This document shows, piece after piece, positions 43,649 through 52,321 of a DNA stretch of 64,000 bases. The DNA lies in assembly GCF_006385785.1 (NCBI RefSeq), contig NZ_VFSH01000001.1, forward strand, positions 142,718 to 206,717, in the 5' to 3' direction. Source of the DNA: Streptococcus shenyangsis. GTDB lineage: Bacteria > Bacillota > Bacilli > Lactobacillales > Streptococcaceae. A program made the translations under genes and the position numbers. How positions within the stretch are numbered: the first letter of the stretch is position 1; every line of letters starts with the position of its first letter. The notes under the pieces were generated by a model, which was given only the letters and a program-made list of their open reading frames with translations, was not told where the DNA came from and searched no databases.

Positions 43649-44713
43649 ATGAAACAAGAATGGTTTGAAAGTAATGATTTTGTAAAAACAACAAGCAAGA
43701 ACAAGCCTGATGAACAAGTCCAAGATGTTGCAGACAAGGCTGAAGAAAGGATAGCCGATCTCGATACACCAATTGAAAAAAATACTCAAGTAGAGGAGGA
43801 AGTCTCTCAAGCTGCAGTCGAACTGGAAAGCCAGCAAGAAGAGAAAATTGAAACGCCTGAAGACGGTGAAGCGAGAACAGAAATAGAAGAAAAGAAAGCA
43901 TTAGATTCTACTGAAGAAGAGCAAGATCTTCCTGAAGAAACAGAGAAAGTCACTATAGCTGAAGAAAGCCAAGAGGCACTTCCTCAGCAAAAAACAACCA
44001 CGAAAGAGCCACTTCTTATCAGTCAATCCTTAGAAAGTCCTTATATCCCCGACCAAACTCCAAAATCTACGGATAGATGGAAAGAGCAAGCGCTTGATTT
44101 TTGGTCTTGGCTAGTGGAAGCTCTCAAATCTCCTACGAGCAATCTTGAAACAAGTAGCACACACAGTTACACAGCCCTTCTCTTGCTCATTCTGTTTTCT
44201 GCGTCTTCCTTTTTCTTTAGTATCTACCACATCAAACATGCTTACTATGGACATATAGCAACTATGCATAATCACTTCCCTGAACAATTTGCTTCATTAA
44301 GTCTCTTTTCGATTATCTCTATCCTAGTAGCGACAACACTCTTCTTCTTTTCATTCCTCTTGGGTAGTTTCGTCGTGAGACGATTTATCCACCAGGAAAA
44401 GGACTGGACGCTAGAAAAGGTTCTCCAACAGTATAGTCAACTCTTGGCAATTCCAATCTTCCTCACTGCTATTGCTAGTTTCTTTGCCTTCTTTGATAGT
44501 CTACGATTTACAGCTCTTTTGTGTGTGATTAGCATTGGAATCATTCTACTTGCTAGCCTCCATATCATTACGAGACCTAGTCAATCAAGTGAAACCGACT
44601 CCTTCTATCAATTATTCTTGTCTGTCCTTGTGAACGGAGTGATCATCCTCCTCTTCTTTGTAGCTGAAGTCGCACTGATTGGGGATTACCTTCGTATCTT
44701 GGCCTTTCTTTAA
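43649..44713 (+). CDS. Acidic N-terminus/polytopic membrane protein, last gene of the PadR operon
   Basis: A 354-residue protein. The first 140 residues are strongly acidic and probably disordered (Glu-rich, with many EE pairs). The last 190 residues hold five or so membrane helices (near 175-195, 220-245, 265-285, 290-308 and 325-350). AAAAAGGAGGT is a very strong ribosome site. I recognise no characterised family. Its place behind PadR, DUF1700 and DUF4097 suggests a shared envelope-related role. Confidence 0.72.
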   Translation: MKQEWFESNDFVKTTSKNKPDEQVQDVADKAEERIADLDTPIEKNTQVEEEVSQAAVELESQQEEKIETPEDGEARTEIEEKKALDSTEEEQDLPEETEKVTIAEESQEALPQQKTTTKEPLLISQSLESPYIPDQTPKSTDRWKEQALDFWSWLVEALKSPTSNLETSSTHSYTALLLLILFSASSFFFSIYHIKHAYYGHIATMHNHFPEQFASLSLFSIISILVATTLFFFSFLLGSFVVRRFIHQEKDWTLEKVLQQYSQLLAIPIFLTAIASFFAFFDSLRFTALLCVISIGIILLASLHIITRPSQSSETDSFYQLFLSVLVNGVIILLFFVAEVALIGDYLRILAFL

Positions 44714-44719
44714 ACTTCA

Positions 44720-44822
44720 TACTCTTCGAAAATCAAATTCAAATCACGTCAGCTTCGCCTTACCGTACTCAAGTACAGCCTGCGGCTAGCTTCCTAGTTT
44801 GCTCTTTGATTTTCATTAAGTA
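44720..44822. repeat. RUP element, 103 bp
   Basis: Begins TACTCTTCGAAAATCAAATT and ends GATTTTCATTAAGTA, with inverted termini. It is nearly identical in reverse to 57888-57990. It lies between the PadR operon and its terminator. Confidence 0.85.
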
Positions 44823-44824
44823 GC

Positions 44825-44852
44825 AATCCTGTCTTTCATGGCAGGATTTTTT
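44825..44852 (+). terminator. Terminator of the PadR operon
   Basis: AATCCTG and CAGGATT pair around a 10-nt loop, followed by TTTTC. The RUP has been inserted between the last gene and this terminator. Confidence 0.7.
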
Positions 44853-44857
44853 CTATG

Positions 44858-44884
44858 TCAAAAAGCAAGTCACTTGACCTGCTT
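44858..44884 (-). terminator. Terminator of the DUF4299 gene
   Basis: On the minus strand AAGCAGGTCA and TGACTTGCTT form a 10-bp stem with one mismatch and a 2-nt loop, followed by TTTTT. Confidence 0.75.
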
Positions 44885-44889
44885 CTGCT

Positions 44890-45750
44890 TTACTCTTCTT
44901 GTGCTAATGCTTTAAAATCTTTTTCTAAGATGGGTTGAATTTCTAATTGATTGGCATCTAGTTGCTGGTAAAATGCTTTTGGTAGTGACTCTAGGAATCT
45001 TGCATAGTCCAATCGGGCAATGGCTTCATAGTCTTCTGGTTTAGAGCCATTTCCTGTGATTTGAACCAAGTCAATCTCCCACTTGACTTCCTTATCCACC
45101 AATTGCTCAATATAGGCAGCAGTAACAAATGGTTCTCTCGGTAACACTGTCTTGACTCCTTGAGCCAGATGATAAACACCGTGCACTTGGTCTTCTCCAT
45201 CCTGATAGAAGGAAACTCTTGCAAAGTAGGCGTCTGTCTCTTGAACTGCACGTACACGCGCTTCAAACTGTGCCAAACCATCTGCCTCTAAAAAGCTTTT
45301 CAAGTCCTCATGACTAAAGAAAACAGGATTAAAAATTCCTTGGCAAATCGTAAAACGGGCTGCAGTGTCTGTCAGATAGGCTTGAATACTTGCTTGGAAA
45401 TAAGCTTCAAAATCAAAACCATCTAATCCTTCAATCTCAGTTCCTGTATAAGCAAGCAGAGCATCTAAAAATGACTTGATAATCCGCCAGTCTGTCTTCG
45501 TTAGTAGGTCAGGAAGATCGACACGGTAAGCCTTTTGACCATCAGCATAACTGACCTTAAAGAGAAATTGTGATTGTCCCACTATCGCACACTCGACATA
45601 CTCGAGACGATTAAGAGGCTGACGGAGATAGACGGCATCATAGCTATGTGACTCCAAACCGTCTAGCAAGGCCAAGGTAGACTTGGCAGTCAAAATTTCC
45701 TGTTCTCCTAAAATGCTCTGTTTATTTGGAATAAAAAATGTTTTCGTCAT
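44890..45750 (-). CDS. DUF4299 family protein
   Basis: A 286-residue soluble protein that I assign to DUF4299, a streptococcal family without known function. It has an N-terminal segment TFFIPNKQSILGEQEILTAK and an acidic C-terminus. The start at 45750 follows AAAGGAGCCCAGTT; the longer frame to 45906 would read through the promoter and into trhO. A perfect cre match covers the transcription start region, so expression should drop in glucose. Confidence 0.78.
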   Translation of the reverse strand: MTKTFFIPNKQSILGEQEILTAKSTLALLDGLESHSYDAVYLRQPLNRLEYVECAIVGQSQFLFKVSYADGQKAYRVDLPDLLTKTDWRIIKSFLDALLAYTGTEIEGLDGFDFEAYFQASIQAYLTDTAARFTICQGIFNPVFFSHEDLKSFLEADGLAQFEARVRAVQETDAYFARVSFYQDGEDQVHGVYHLAQGVKTVLPREPFVTAAYIEQLVDKEVKWEIDLVQITGNGSKPEDYEAIARLDYARFLESLPKAFYQQLDANQLEIQPILEKDFKALAQEE

Positions 45751-45761
45751 AACTGGGCTCC

Positions 45762-45779
45762 TTTGAAATCGTTTACATA
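45762..45779. promoter_or_regulatory. Perfect cre site at the DUF4299 promoter
   Basis: On the minus strand TATGTAAACGATTTCAAA matches all 18 positions of the streptococcal cre consensus WWTGNAARCGNWWWCAWW. It lies just downstream of TATACT (45781-45786), overlapping the expected transcription start, a repressing position for CcpA. Confidence 0.78.
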
Positions 45780-45780
45780 T

Positions 45781-45786
45781 AGTATA
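45781..45786 (-). promoter_or_regulatory. -10 element of the DUF4299 gene
   Basis: TATACT on the minus strand, 30 nt upstream of the start codon. The -35 is weak. Confidence 0.55.
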
Positions 45787-45841
45787 CCCTATTTTTCTGA
45801 AAGATACAGAAACAAACTTTAGATTTTTGAGTAAAAAGCAT

Positions 45842-45866
45842 AGAAAAACAGCCCCTGAGGACTGTT
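45842..45866 (-). terminator. Terminator of trhO
   Basis: On the minus strand AACAG-T-CC and GG-G-CTGTT pair around TCAG, followed by TTTTC. Confidence 0.65.
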
Positions 45867-45871
45867 TGATA

Positions 45872-46858
45872 TTATACAGTAACTGCTTGATCCAAGATTT
45901 CACCAATAGCGGCTAGGCGCTCGACAACTTCTGCTTGTGTCAATTCATTTTCTAAAACATAGCGGTTACGCGGGTGAACACGGCACTCGTGTGAGCATCC
46001 ACGAAGGTACTTGTCTTCATTTTCTTCTGATGTCAAGATACGACGGTTACAGAATGGATTTCCACAGTTGACATAACGTTCACATGGTGTTCCATCAAAC
46101 CAGTCTTTCCCTACGATGGTTGGGTTGACATGGTTAACATCTACTGCAATACGCTCGTCAAAGACGTACATTTTCCCATCCCAAAGCTCACCTTGGACTT
46201 CTGGGTCTTTACCGTAAGTTGCGATTCCTCCGTGCAATTGGCCAACATCCTTGTAGCCTTCACGGACCATCCAGCCTGAGAATTTCTCACAGCGAACACC
46301 ACCTGTACAGTAAACCACGACGCGCTTGTCCATGAATTTTTCTTTGTTATCACGAACCCACTGTGGCAACTCACGGAAGTTGCGGATATCTGGGCGGATA
46401 GCCCCACGGAAATGTCCGAGGTCATACTCATAATCGTTACGTGTGTCAAGAACGACTGTATCTTCGTCAAGAAGAGCTTCTTTGAACTCTTTTGGAGACA
46501 AGTAAGCACCTGTTGTTTCAAGTGGGTTGATGTCGTTGTCAAAGTCGTTGTCTTCCAAACCAAGGTGGACAATTTCTTTCTTGTAGCGAACAAACATCTT
46601 CTTGAAGGCTTGTTCATTTTCTTCGTCAATCTTGAACCAGAGGTCTTCCATACCTGGGAGGCTGTGCACGTAGTCCATGTATTTTTGAGTTGTTTCATAG
46701 TCACCTGAAACTGTCCCGTTAATTCCCTCGTCAGCGACTAGGATACGGCCTTTAAGACCGATTGATTTACAGAAAGCCAAGTGGTCTGCAGCAAATTGCT
46801 CTGCATTTTCAATTGGAGTATAAAGGTAGTAAAGTAAGACACGAATATCTTTTGCCAT
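45872..46858 (-). CDS. trhO: tRNA uridine(34) hydroxylase TrhO (rhodanese-like, UPF0176)
   Basis: A 328-residue protein with an acylphosphatase-like N-terminal domain (about 1-95) and a rhodanese domain (about 120-230) whose active cysteine is in [13 protein letters not shown]. The Cys-rich C-terminus ([10 protein letters not shown], then CSHECRVHP) is typical of UPF0176. The family performs oxygen-dependent hydroxylation of U34 in some tRNAs. It has its own promoter at 46916-46944 and a terminator. Confidence 0.93.
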   Translation of the reverse strand: MAKDIRVLLYYLYTPIENAEQFAADHLAFCKSIGLKGRILVADEGINGTVSGDYETTQKYMDYVHSLPGMEDLWFKIDEENEQAFKKMFVRYKKEIVHLGLEDNDFDNDINPLETTGAYLSPKEFKEALLDEDTVVLDTRNDYEYDLGHFRGAIRPDIRNFRELPQWVRDNKEKFMDKRVVVYCTGGVRCEKFSGWMVREGYKDVGQLHGGIATYGKDPEVQGELWDGKMYVFDERIAVDVNHVNPTIVGKDWFDGTPCERYVNCGNPFCNRRILTSEENEDKYLRGCSHECRVHPRNRYVLENELTQAEVVERLAAIGEILDQAVTV

Positions 46859-46915
46859 AAGATTTGTTCTCTTTTCTATTCTTAAATTTTCTAAATTTTT
46901 TTATTTATCCATACT

Positions 46916-46944
46916 AGTATACCTGCTTAAGAAAACGAATGCAA
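46916..46944 (-). promoter_or_regulatory. Sigma-A promoter of trhO
   Basis: On the minus strand TTGCAT (46939-46944) and TATACT (46916-46921) with 17-nt spacing, about 57 nt ahead of the ATG. Confidence 0.65.
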
Positions 46945-47022
46945 TTTATTTGACTGGAAATTGCTATATTTCAATTTAGAAAAAAATTTCTTGTACACTA
47001 CACTTAGTATCAATTATATTTT

Positions 47023-47049
47023 AAAAAATCCTTGGATTTTCCAAGGATT
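47023..47049 (-). terminator. Terminator of the OFA-family transporter gene
   Basis: On the minus strand AATCCTTGG and CCAAGGATT form a perfect 9-bp stem, followed by TTTTTA. Confidence 0.85.
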
Positions 47050-47054
47050 CATTT

Positions 47055-48248
47055 TTAAACTTTTTTAACTTTAGCCATATAGAACAGTTGGAGTAGAATA
47101 CCAAGGATAGCCATGCCGATAACGATAAAGAAGGCCATTGTATAATCTCCTTGGTTTGCCTGTGCAAGACGTGCTCCTAACTGAGGACCAGCAATAGCAG
47201 CTACGCCATAAGCAGTAAACATCCATCCATAGTTTGTCCCTACGTATGTAACTCCCCAGTTTTCAGCAGTAATTCCTGGGAATGAACCTAGAAAGCCTCC
47301 AAATGACAAGGCAACCATCATAATTCCAAGGATGGCCAAGATGCTTCCAGGACCTTTGAATAAAGCTGTGAGCAACAAACCAGTAGCAACCGCTCCAAAC
47401 ATGGCAATAACAGTAGGATAGCGACCAATCTTATCAGATACCGTACCCCAGAAGATACGACCAAATGTATTAGCGATAGATACCAGCATAACGAAGAGTG
47501 TAGCTTCTCCTACAAGTTTATACTGGTCAGAAATTGATGCTGCAGTACCGATAATCATCATTCCACCAGTAGCACCAAGAACGTAAATCAACCATAGAAG
47601 CCAGTAATTTCCATCACGAAGCATTTCTTTGTAAGTTTTACCTTCTGGTTGAGATGCTCCAGATGCCGGCGCTGCTGCAGGAGCTTTCTCCATTACCAAT
47701 GAAGAAGTGCAAATAACAATTAGAAGAATGATACCCAATACTTTGAATGTTGAGTAAACCCCCATAGAAGCAATCAAAGCTTTGGCAACTGGACCGATAA
47801 TGAGCGGGCCTAACCCGAAACCTGCTGCTGTCAAACCACCAGCTAAACCTTTTTTATCTGGGAACCACTTAGTGGCAACTGAAGTAGATGCTCCATAAGC
47901 TGAACCAATACCAAGTCCTAGGACAACCCCGTAAGTGAGGTAAAGGACTGGAAGAGAAGTAGCAAATCCAGTAGCAAACATACCAGCACCGAAGAGAATA
48001 CCACCTAGGAATACAAATTTCTTAGGTCCTGCTGAATCAACCTTAGGACCGAAAATAATCATACCAACAGGTACCATTGCAAAAGAAATACTAAAGGCCA
48101 AAGAAGTTTGAGCTTGAACCCATCCTTGACTAGCATTGGTTTCTAGCAGCGCCTTTTGAAAGACTGACCAGGCGTAACCTGCACCTAGAGATAGATTCGT
48201 TAAAATGGCTGCTGCCAAAATTAACCATCGATTGGGTGTTTTTTTCAT
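47055..48248 (-). CDS. OFA (oxalate/formate antiporter) family MFS transporter
   Basis: A 397-residue transporter with twelve hydrophobic helices. It starts RWLILAAAILTNLSLGAGYAWSVFQ, with GLGIGSAYGASTSVATKWFPDKKGLAGG, which defines the OxlT-like OFA group. Members exchange small carboxylates; the substrate here is not known. It follows a long leader (about 220 nt) with a -10 at 48475-48480 and a cre-like sequence. Codon use and composition look like those of neighbouring genes. Confidence 0.85.
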   Translation of the reverse strand: MKKTPNRWLILAAAILTNLSLGAGYAWSVFQKALLETNASQGWVQAQTSLAFSISFAMVPVGMIIFGPKVDSAGPKKFVFLGGILFGAGMFATGFATSLPVLYLTYGVVLGLGIGSAYGASTSVATKWFPDKKGLAGGLTAAGFGLGPLIIGPVAKALIASMGVYSTFKVLGIILLIVICTSSLVMEKAPAAAPASGASQPEGKTYKEMLRDGNYWLLWLIYVLGATGGMMIIGTAASISDQYKLVGEATLFVMLVSIANTFGRIFWGTVSDKIGRYPTVIAMFGAVATGLLLTALFKGPGSILAILGIMMVALSFGGFLGSFPGITAENWGVTYVGTNYGWMFTAYGVAAIAGPQLGARLAQANQGDYTMAFFIVIGMAILGILLQLFYMAKVKKV

Positions 48249-48343
48249 TTGAATAACCTCATGTAAAATTTCTTGTTCCTAAAAAGAATAAAGAACAACT
48301 TTTATCATTTTTCACCTACCTCGTTTAAATTGATCATTGTATC

Positions 48344-48404
48344 AATTTTTAAGTATATAGAACTGTGTAAATGATATACATCTATATACGACTGCTTAAA
48401 AATT
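48344..48404. repeat. Long inverted repeat in the OFA transporter leader
   Basis: AATTTTTAAG-TATATAG (48344-48360) is mirrored by CTATATA (48382-48388) and CTTAAAAATT (48395-48404). In RNA the two blocks would pair as a long, bulged stem within the leader. There is no T-box or known riboswitch consensus. A small TTGAT/ATCAA hairpin lies next to it. Confidence 0.55.
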
Positions 48405-48447
48405 TATATCTATAGATCTCTTAAATCAGAACAAGATGAATTTTCAC

Positions 48448-48480
48448 AATGTTAAGCGCTTTCATTGTACTCTTATTATA
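48448..48480 (-). promoter_or_regulatory. -10 element and cre-like site of the OFA transporter gene
   Basis: TATAAT on the minus strand (48475-48480) is followed by AATGAAAGCGCTTAACATT (48448-48466). The left half matches cre perfectly; the right half is shifted by one base. It sits just after the transcription start region. Confidence 0.45.
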
Positions 48481-48580
48481 AGCTACTTTATTCTAAAAAT
48501 CTACTTAATTAAACTAATAGAGGTATTAATTTAATTAATCTATATTCATATTTTATCCTTATAGCTTTGTTCATTAGTAC

Positions 48581-48621
48581 AAAAACACCACCTCCTTTAG
48601 TAATACCTGAGGAGGCGGTGT
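48581..48621 (-). terminator. Terminator of the N-glycan ABC importer operon
   Basis: On the minus strand ACACCGCCTCCT and AGGAGGTGGTGT form a 12-bp stem with one G-U pair, followed by TTTTTG. Confidence 0.87.
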
Positions 48622-48659
48622 CAACATGTTTAGGAATGAATACACGAAATCAATTGATC

Positions 48660-50144
48660 TTATGATTTTTTGTTTTTCAAGAATTCGTCGTATTGTTTTT
48701 GCATTTCGTTCAATACTTTTTCGTAGGCACCTTCAGATTTCAATTTTTCCATCAATTCTGGAATCGCTTTGTCTGGGTCTACAGTACCAGTGTTGATAGC
48801 TGTATCGAATTGTTGCATTGTGTTAGAGATAGCTGAGATTTCAGATTTCACATTGTCAGTGTTAAAGATGAATCCAAGCGCTGGAGATTCTTTAGCTTCA
48901 GCCAATTGTTTCTTAGAATCTGCAATTTGTTGGTCTGTAACGTTTTCGTTGATGTAAAGAATCCAGTTGTTACCAGTATTCCATCCACCCATGTGAGTGT
49001 TTCCTTTGTAGCCATCAAGGACTTTAACACGGTTTTCTTTACCTGCAATTTTTTCCCAGTTCTTGCCTTCTGGACCATAAACAAGACCATTCAAGAGTTC
49101 TGGGTTAGTGTTCAAGAGGTTCAACACTTCCATTGATTTTTCTTTGTTCTTAGAATTGTTTGAGATGACAAAGTTAGCAACTTGTGTTGTTTGGTTTTTC
49201 TTGATGAAGTTAGTAATTGGTTTGATTTGGATATCTTTGTTAGCAACACGTGAAAGCAAGCTGTTACCGTAGTCAGCTGGTCCTACTGTTTCTTCACGAA
49301 CGAACCAAGTATCTTGTTGAAGGTCAAATGAAGTATCGCTTGTTGCAACGTCTTTTGGAATGTATCCAGCTTCATAGAATTTGTGAAGAGTCTTCAAGTG
49401 TTCTTTGAAACGAGGCACTTCGTAACGGTTTACAATCTTAGTAGTGTCTCCTTCAAGGTCGATAACGAATGGAAGTCCATTTGGAACTGGGTAGTCAAAG
49501 TTATCAGATGGGATGAAGTTCTTAGTAACCGCAAATGGCACTACATCTGGAGCTTTCTCTTTGATTTGTTTCAAGACTGGTTCAAGTGTTTCGTATGAAG
49601 TGACACCTGAAATATCGATACCGTATTTAGCAAGAAGAGTTCCGTTGAAGGCGAAGTTTTGAGATGAGGCAACGTTGGCTGCAACTGGAACTGCGTAAAT
49701 TTTACCGTTGATGCTGTTACCTTTGATGTAAGCTGGGTCAAGTGCTTTGTAAAGCTCTGCCCCTTCTTTCTTGTACAAGTCAGTCAAATCAGCATAAGCA
49801 CCTTTTTGAGCATTTACAACATAGTTAGATGCAAAGGCGATATCGTAGTTTTCACCAGATGATGTGATAACTGACATTTTCTTATCATAGTCACCCCATC
49901 CAAGATATTGGATATCCAATTTAGCACCAACTTTTTCTCCAATGATTTTGTTGGCATTTTCTAGCAATTCATCCAAGTTATCTGGTTTGTCACCGATTTG
50001 GTACATTTTGATAACAGGTTTTTCACCTGAAGCAGAATCAGCAGCTTTCTTGTTGTTACCTGAAAGGTTTCCACAAGCAGCGAGACCAGCAGCCAAAGCG
50101 ACTACGCTAGCAGATGCAAAAGCATATTTTTTCCAGTTTTTCAT
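48660..50144 (-). CDS. ngtS: Extracellular sugar-binding lipoprotein (NgtS-like)
   Basis: A 494-residue family-1-type solute-binding lipoprotein. The signal ends LAAGLAACGNLSG, giving a lipidated Cys near 23. The body fits large-oligosaccharide binders (KMYQIGDKPDNLDELLENAN, GWNTGNNWILYINEN). It corresponds in order and neighbours to pneumococcal NgtS, which captures N-glycan fragments released by endoglycosidases. The start at 50144 follows AAAGGAG; the frame to 50207 has none. It is the last gene of the permease-permease-binding protein operon. Confidence 0.88.
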   Translation of the reverse strand: MKNWKKYAFASASVVALAAGLAACGNLSGNNKKAADSASGEKPVIKMYQIGDKPDNLDELLENANKIIGEKVGAKLDIQYLGWGDYDKKMSVITSSGENYDIAFASNYVVNAQKGAYADLTDLYKKEGAELYKALDPAYIKGNSINGKIYAVPVAANVASSQNFAFNGTLLAKYGIDISGVTSYETLEPVLKQIKEKAPDVVPFAVTKNFIPSDNFDYPVPNGLPFVIDLEGDTTKIVNRYEVPRFKEHLKTLHKFYEAGYIPKDVATSDTSFDLQQDTWFVREETVGPADYGNSLLSRVANKDIQIKPITNFIKKNQTTQVANFVISNNSKNKEKSMEVLNLLNTNPELLNGLVYGPEGKNWEKIAGKENRVKVLDGYKGNTHMGGWNTGNNWILYINENVTDQQIADSKKQLAEAKESPALGFIFNTDNVKSEISAISNTMQQFDTAINTGTVDPDKAIPELMEKLKSEGAYEKVLNEMQKQYDEFLKNKKS

Positions 50145-50195
50145 GATAAAAACTCCTTTTTTTATTTTTAAACTTATAAACAATGTAATGATCTT

Positions 50196-50240
50196 AACTT
50201 CACACAAGGGAAGTTGGGAAATGAGAAATATTTTTTCTCA
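50196..50240 (-). repeat. Two hairpins between permease 2 and the binding-protein gene
   Basis: AACTTC/GAAGTT (50196-50215) and TGAGAAA/TTTCTCA (50222-50240) form small stems in the 103-nt gap. The weak T-content suggests mRNA processing or stabilisation of the binding-protein transcript rather than termination. Confidence 0.45.
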
Positions 50241-50247
50241 ACAAGTA

Positions 50248-51171
50248 CTATTCTTTCACACCACCGATAGTCAAACCTTTTACAAAGTAGCGTTGGAAGA
50301 AAGGATACAAAATTGCGATTGGAAGGGTTGCGACCACAACCATGGCCATACGTCCTGTTTCCTTCGGTAGAGCAACTCCCAGTTGACCAGATAGGCCGAC
50401 TGCTTTGGCGATGTAGTCCATATTTTGTTGGATTTGCATGAGCAAATATTGTAATGGATACAAGTTGTCACTCTTAATGTAAAGAAGGGCGTTGAACCAG
50501 TCATTCCAGAAACCAAGTGCTGTCAAGAGCGTGATGGTTGCGATACCTGGTAGTGACAATGGCAAACAGATTTGGAAGAAGATCCGTGCTTCACTGGCAC
50601 CATCGATACGAGCAGATTCTAGAATAGCTTCTGGAATGGTCTTCTTAAAGAAGGAACGCATCAAGATGATGTTAAATGGTGAGAGAAGCATTGGAACAAT
50701 CAAGGCCCAAACTGTATCACCAAGTTGAAGCAAACGAGTGACCACGATATAACCTGGTACCAAACCAGCGTTAAACAACATACTAAGTAGAACGAAGATT
50801 GTAAAGAATCTGCGGTACTTAAAGGTTGTCCGTGAAATGGCATAAGCATAAGTTGTTGTGATAAAGACATTTGTCAATGTCCCAACTACGGTTACAAAGA
50901 CTGAGATGAAGAGGGCTTGTAAGATTTTATCCTTAAACTGTGCCAAGAACTCAAATCCGTCTAATCCAAATTGTGACGGGAAGAAGCTATATCCATTTTG
51001 AAGGATACTCTTTTCATCTGTCACCGAAATAACGATAACGAATACGAAGGGTAGGATACAAGAGAGGGCGATCAAACCAGAAATGGTACTGAAGAAGATA
51101 TCTGCTTTCTTACTGAAGGAGTGAATGCCGACATTATCAATTTTTTCTTTTTTAATTTTCTTTTCTGCCAT
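50248..51171 (-). CDS. Sugar ABC transporter permease (NgtP2-like)
   Basis: A 307-residue permease of the MalG/CUT1 type with six membrane helices. The EAA loop reads ESARIDGASEARIFFQICLPLSLPG. The start at 51171 follows AAAGGAGGAG. It pairs with the upstream permease to form the import channel; the ATPase is not in the window and is probably the shared MsmK. It lies 13 nt after the first permease gene. Confidence 0.9.
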   Translation of the reverse strand: MAEKKIKKEKIDNVGIHSFSKKADIFFSTISGLIALSCILPFVFVIVISVTDEKSILQNGYSFFPSQFGLDGFEFLAQFKDKILQALFISVFVTVVGTLTNVFITTTYAYAISRTTFKYRRFFTIFVLLSMLFNAGLVPGYIVVTRLLQLGDTVWALIVPMLLSPFNIILMRSFFKKTIPEAILESARIDGASEARIFFQICLPLSLPGIATITLLTALGFWNDWFNALLYIKSDNLYPLQYLLMQIQQNMDYIAKAVGLSGQLGVALPKETGRMAMVVVATLPIAILYPFFQRYFVKGLTIGGVKE

Positions 51172-51184
51172 ATTCTCCTCCTTT

Positions 51185-52114
51185 CTAGAACAAGGCTGAG
51201 TTTGGATCAACTCGTCTTGCAAGTAAGTTTGATAGGATAACCAAAAGCAAACCGACTACTGATTGGTAGAGACCTGCCGCTGAAGCCATCCCGATATCCG
51301 CTGTCTGGGTCAAACCATTATAAACATATACGTCCAAGACGTTGGTTACGTTATAAAGCTGACCAGCATTATGGGGGATTTGGTAGAAGAGACCGAAGTC
51401 TGCACGGAAGATATTTCCTACTGCCAGGATAGTCAATACGGTTACCAACGGTGTTAACTGTGGAATGGTTACATTGCGAATTCGTTGCCATTTGCTAGCA
51501 CCGTCCACCGTTGCTGCTTCATAGTAGGTTGGATCAATTCCCATGATTGTTGCATAGTACATGACACTGCTATATCCAAAACCTTTCCAAATACCTAGGA
51601 AAAGTAGGAGATATGGCCAGATACCTAAGTCAGCGTAGAAATTGATTTCCTTCATTCCGATAGACTCTAGGAAATGGTTGAACACCCCTTTATCAATGTT
51701 TAGGAAGGCATCTGTAAAGAAACTGATGATAACCCAAGACAAGAAGTAAGGGAACAACATGGAAGTTTGGAAGATCTTAACCATTCTCTTAGAACGGAGT
51801 TCACTGAGAATAATGGCAATCCCTACAGATACAATTAAACCAATAAAGATAAAGCCGAGATTGTAGAGGACAGTATTTCGTGTAATAATAAAGGCGTCTT
51901 TTGAACTAAATAAGAATCTGAAATTATCGAGTCCGACCCATTTACTATTCATGATACTATCTATGAAACCATTACTAGTCATGTGGTAGTCTTTGAAGGC
52001 AACCACGTTCCCAAATACTGGAATGTAGAAGAATAGAATCAACCAGAGTGCCCCTGGCAAAACCATCAAGAGAAAGATCCAGTTATCTCTCAAGGTTTTT
52101 GAAAACTTATTCAT
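51185..52114 (-). CDS. Sugar ABC transporter permease (NgtP1-like)
   Basis: A 309-residue LplB/MalF-type permease with six helices and the EAA loop EAATVDGASKWQRIRNVTIPQLTP. It starts after GGGAGG. It is the first gene of the importer operon, behind the promoter at 52188-52193 and a cre-like site. Import of N-glycan fragments is inferred from the adjacent mannosidase cluster and the pneumococcal NgtS-P1-P2 system. Confidence 0.9.
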   Translation of the reverse strand: MNKFSKTLRDNWIFLLMVLPGALWLILFFYIPVFGNVVAFKDYHMTSNGFIDSIMNSKWVGLDNFRFLFSSKDAFIITRNTVLYNLGFIFIGLIVSVGIAIILSELRSKRMVKIFQTSMLFPYFLSWVIISFFTDAFLNIDKGVFNHFLESIGMKEINFYADLGIWPYLLLFLGIWKGFGYSSVMYYATIMGIDPTYYEAATVDGASKWQRIRNVTIPQLTPLVTVLTILAVGNIFRADFGLFYQIPHNAGQLYNVTNVLDVYVYNGLTQTADIGMASAAGLYQSVVGLLLVILSNLLARRVDPNSALF

Positions 52115-52166
52115 AATTTCCTCCCTTTTTTATTTTGATACCCATCTAAAAATTCCTTTTTAGACT

Positions 52167-52184
52167 TTTGATAACGATTACATT
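52167..52184. promoter_or_regulatory. cre-like site at the ngt promoter
   Basis: On the minus strand AATGTAATCGTTATCAAA matches 17 of 18 cre positions (T in place of the purine before CG). It lies directly downstream of the -10 element, a position giving repression by CcpA. Confidence 0.62.
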
Positions 52185-52187
52185 ATT

Positions 52188-52193
52188 AGTATA
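52188..52193 (-). promoter_or_regulatory. -10 element of the ngt operon
   Basis: TATACT on the minus strand, 74 nt ahead of the first start codon. A fair -35 (TTAACC) lies 17 nt upstream. Confidence 0.58.
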
Positions 52194-52229
52194 CTCCTAT
52201 TTGAAGGTTAGGTTAAACTACTAATTATA

Positions 52230-52261
52230 GAAAAAACTCCACAAATTATTTTATGTGGAGT
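52230..52261 (-). terminator. Terminator of the GH20 gene
   Basis: On the minus strand ACTCCACA and TGTGGAGT form a perfect 8-bp stem with a 10-nt loop, followed by TTTTTTC. Confidence 0.85.
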
Positions 52262-52278
52262 ACTTTTGAAGAAAGGGA

Positions 52279-52294
52279 TGTTTCACGAGAAACA
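52279..52294. other. parS-like sequence (15/16 match)
   Basis: TGTTTCACGAGAAACA differs from the chromosome-partitioning site parS (TGTTTCACGTGAAACA) by one central base. It lies in the gap between GH20 and its terminator, outside any gene. It could bind ParB, or it could be a chance 6-bp hairpin. Confidence 0.5.
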
Positions 52295-52321
52295 CTCTGC
52301 ATAAGCCACAGTATTCTTGTT

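Noticed and set aside
45751..45906. Extended N-terminus of the DUF4299 protein
   Set aside because: It would cross the cre/promoter region and the trhO 3' end. AAAGGAG supports the start at 45750.
46141..46704. 187-codon ORF in trhO, second minus frame
   Set aside because: Shadow of trhO. Ser/Thr-rich composition is typical of a frame-shifted reading; trhO motifs are intact.
48249..48659. tRNA or T-box in the 410-bp gap
   Set aside because: No cloverleaf, no T-box AGGGTGG-type sequence and no known riboswitch core was seen.
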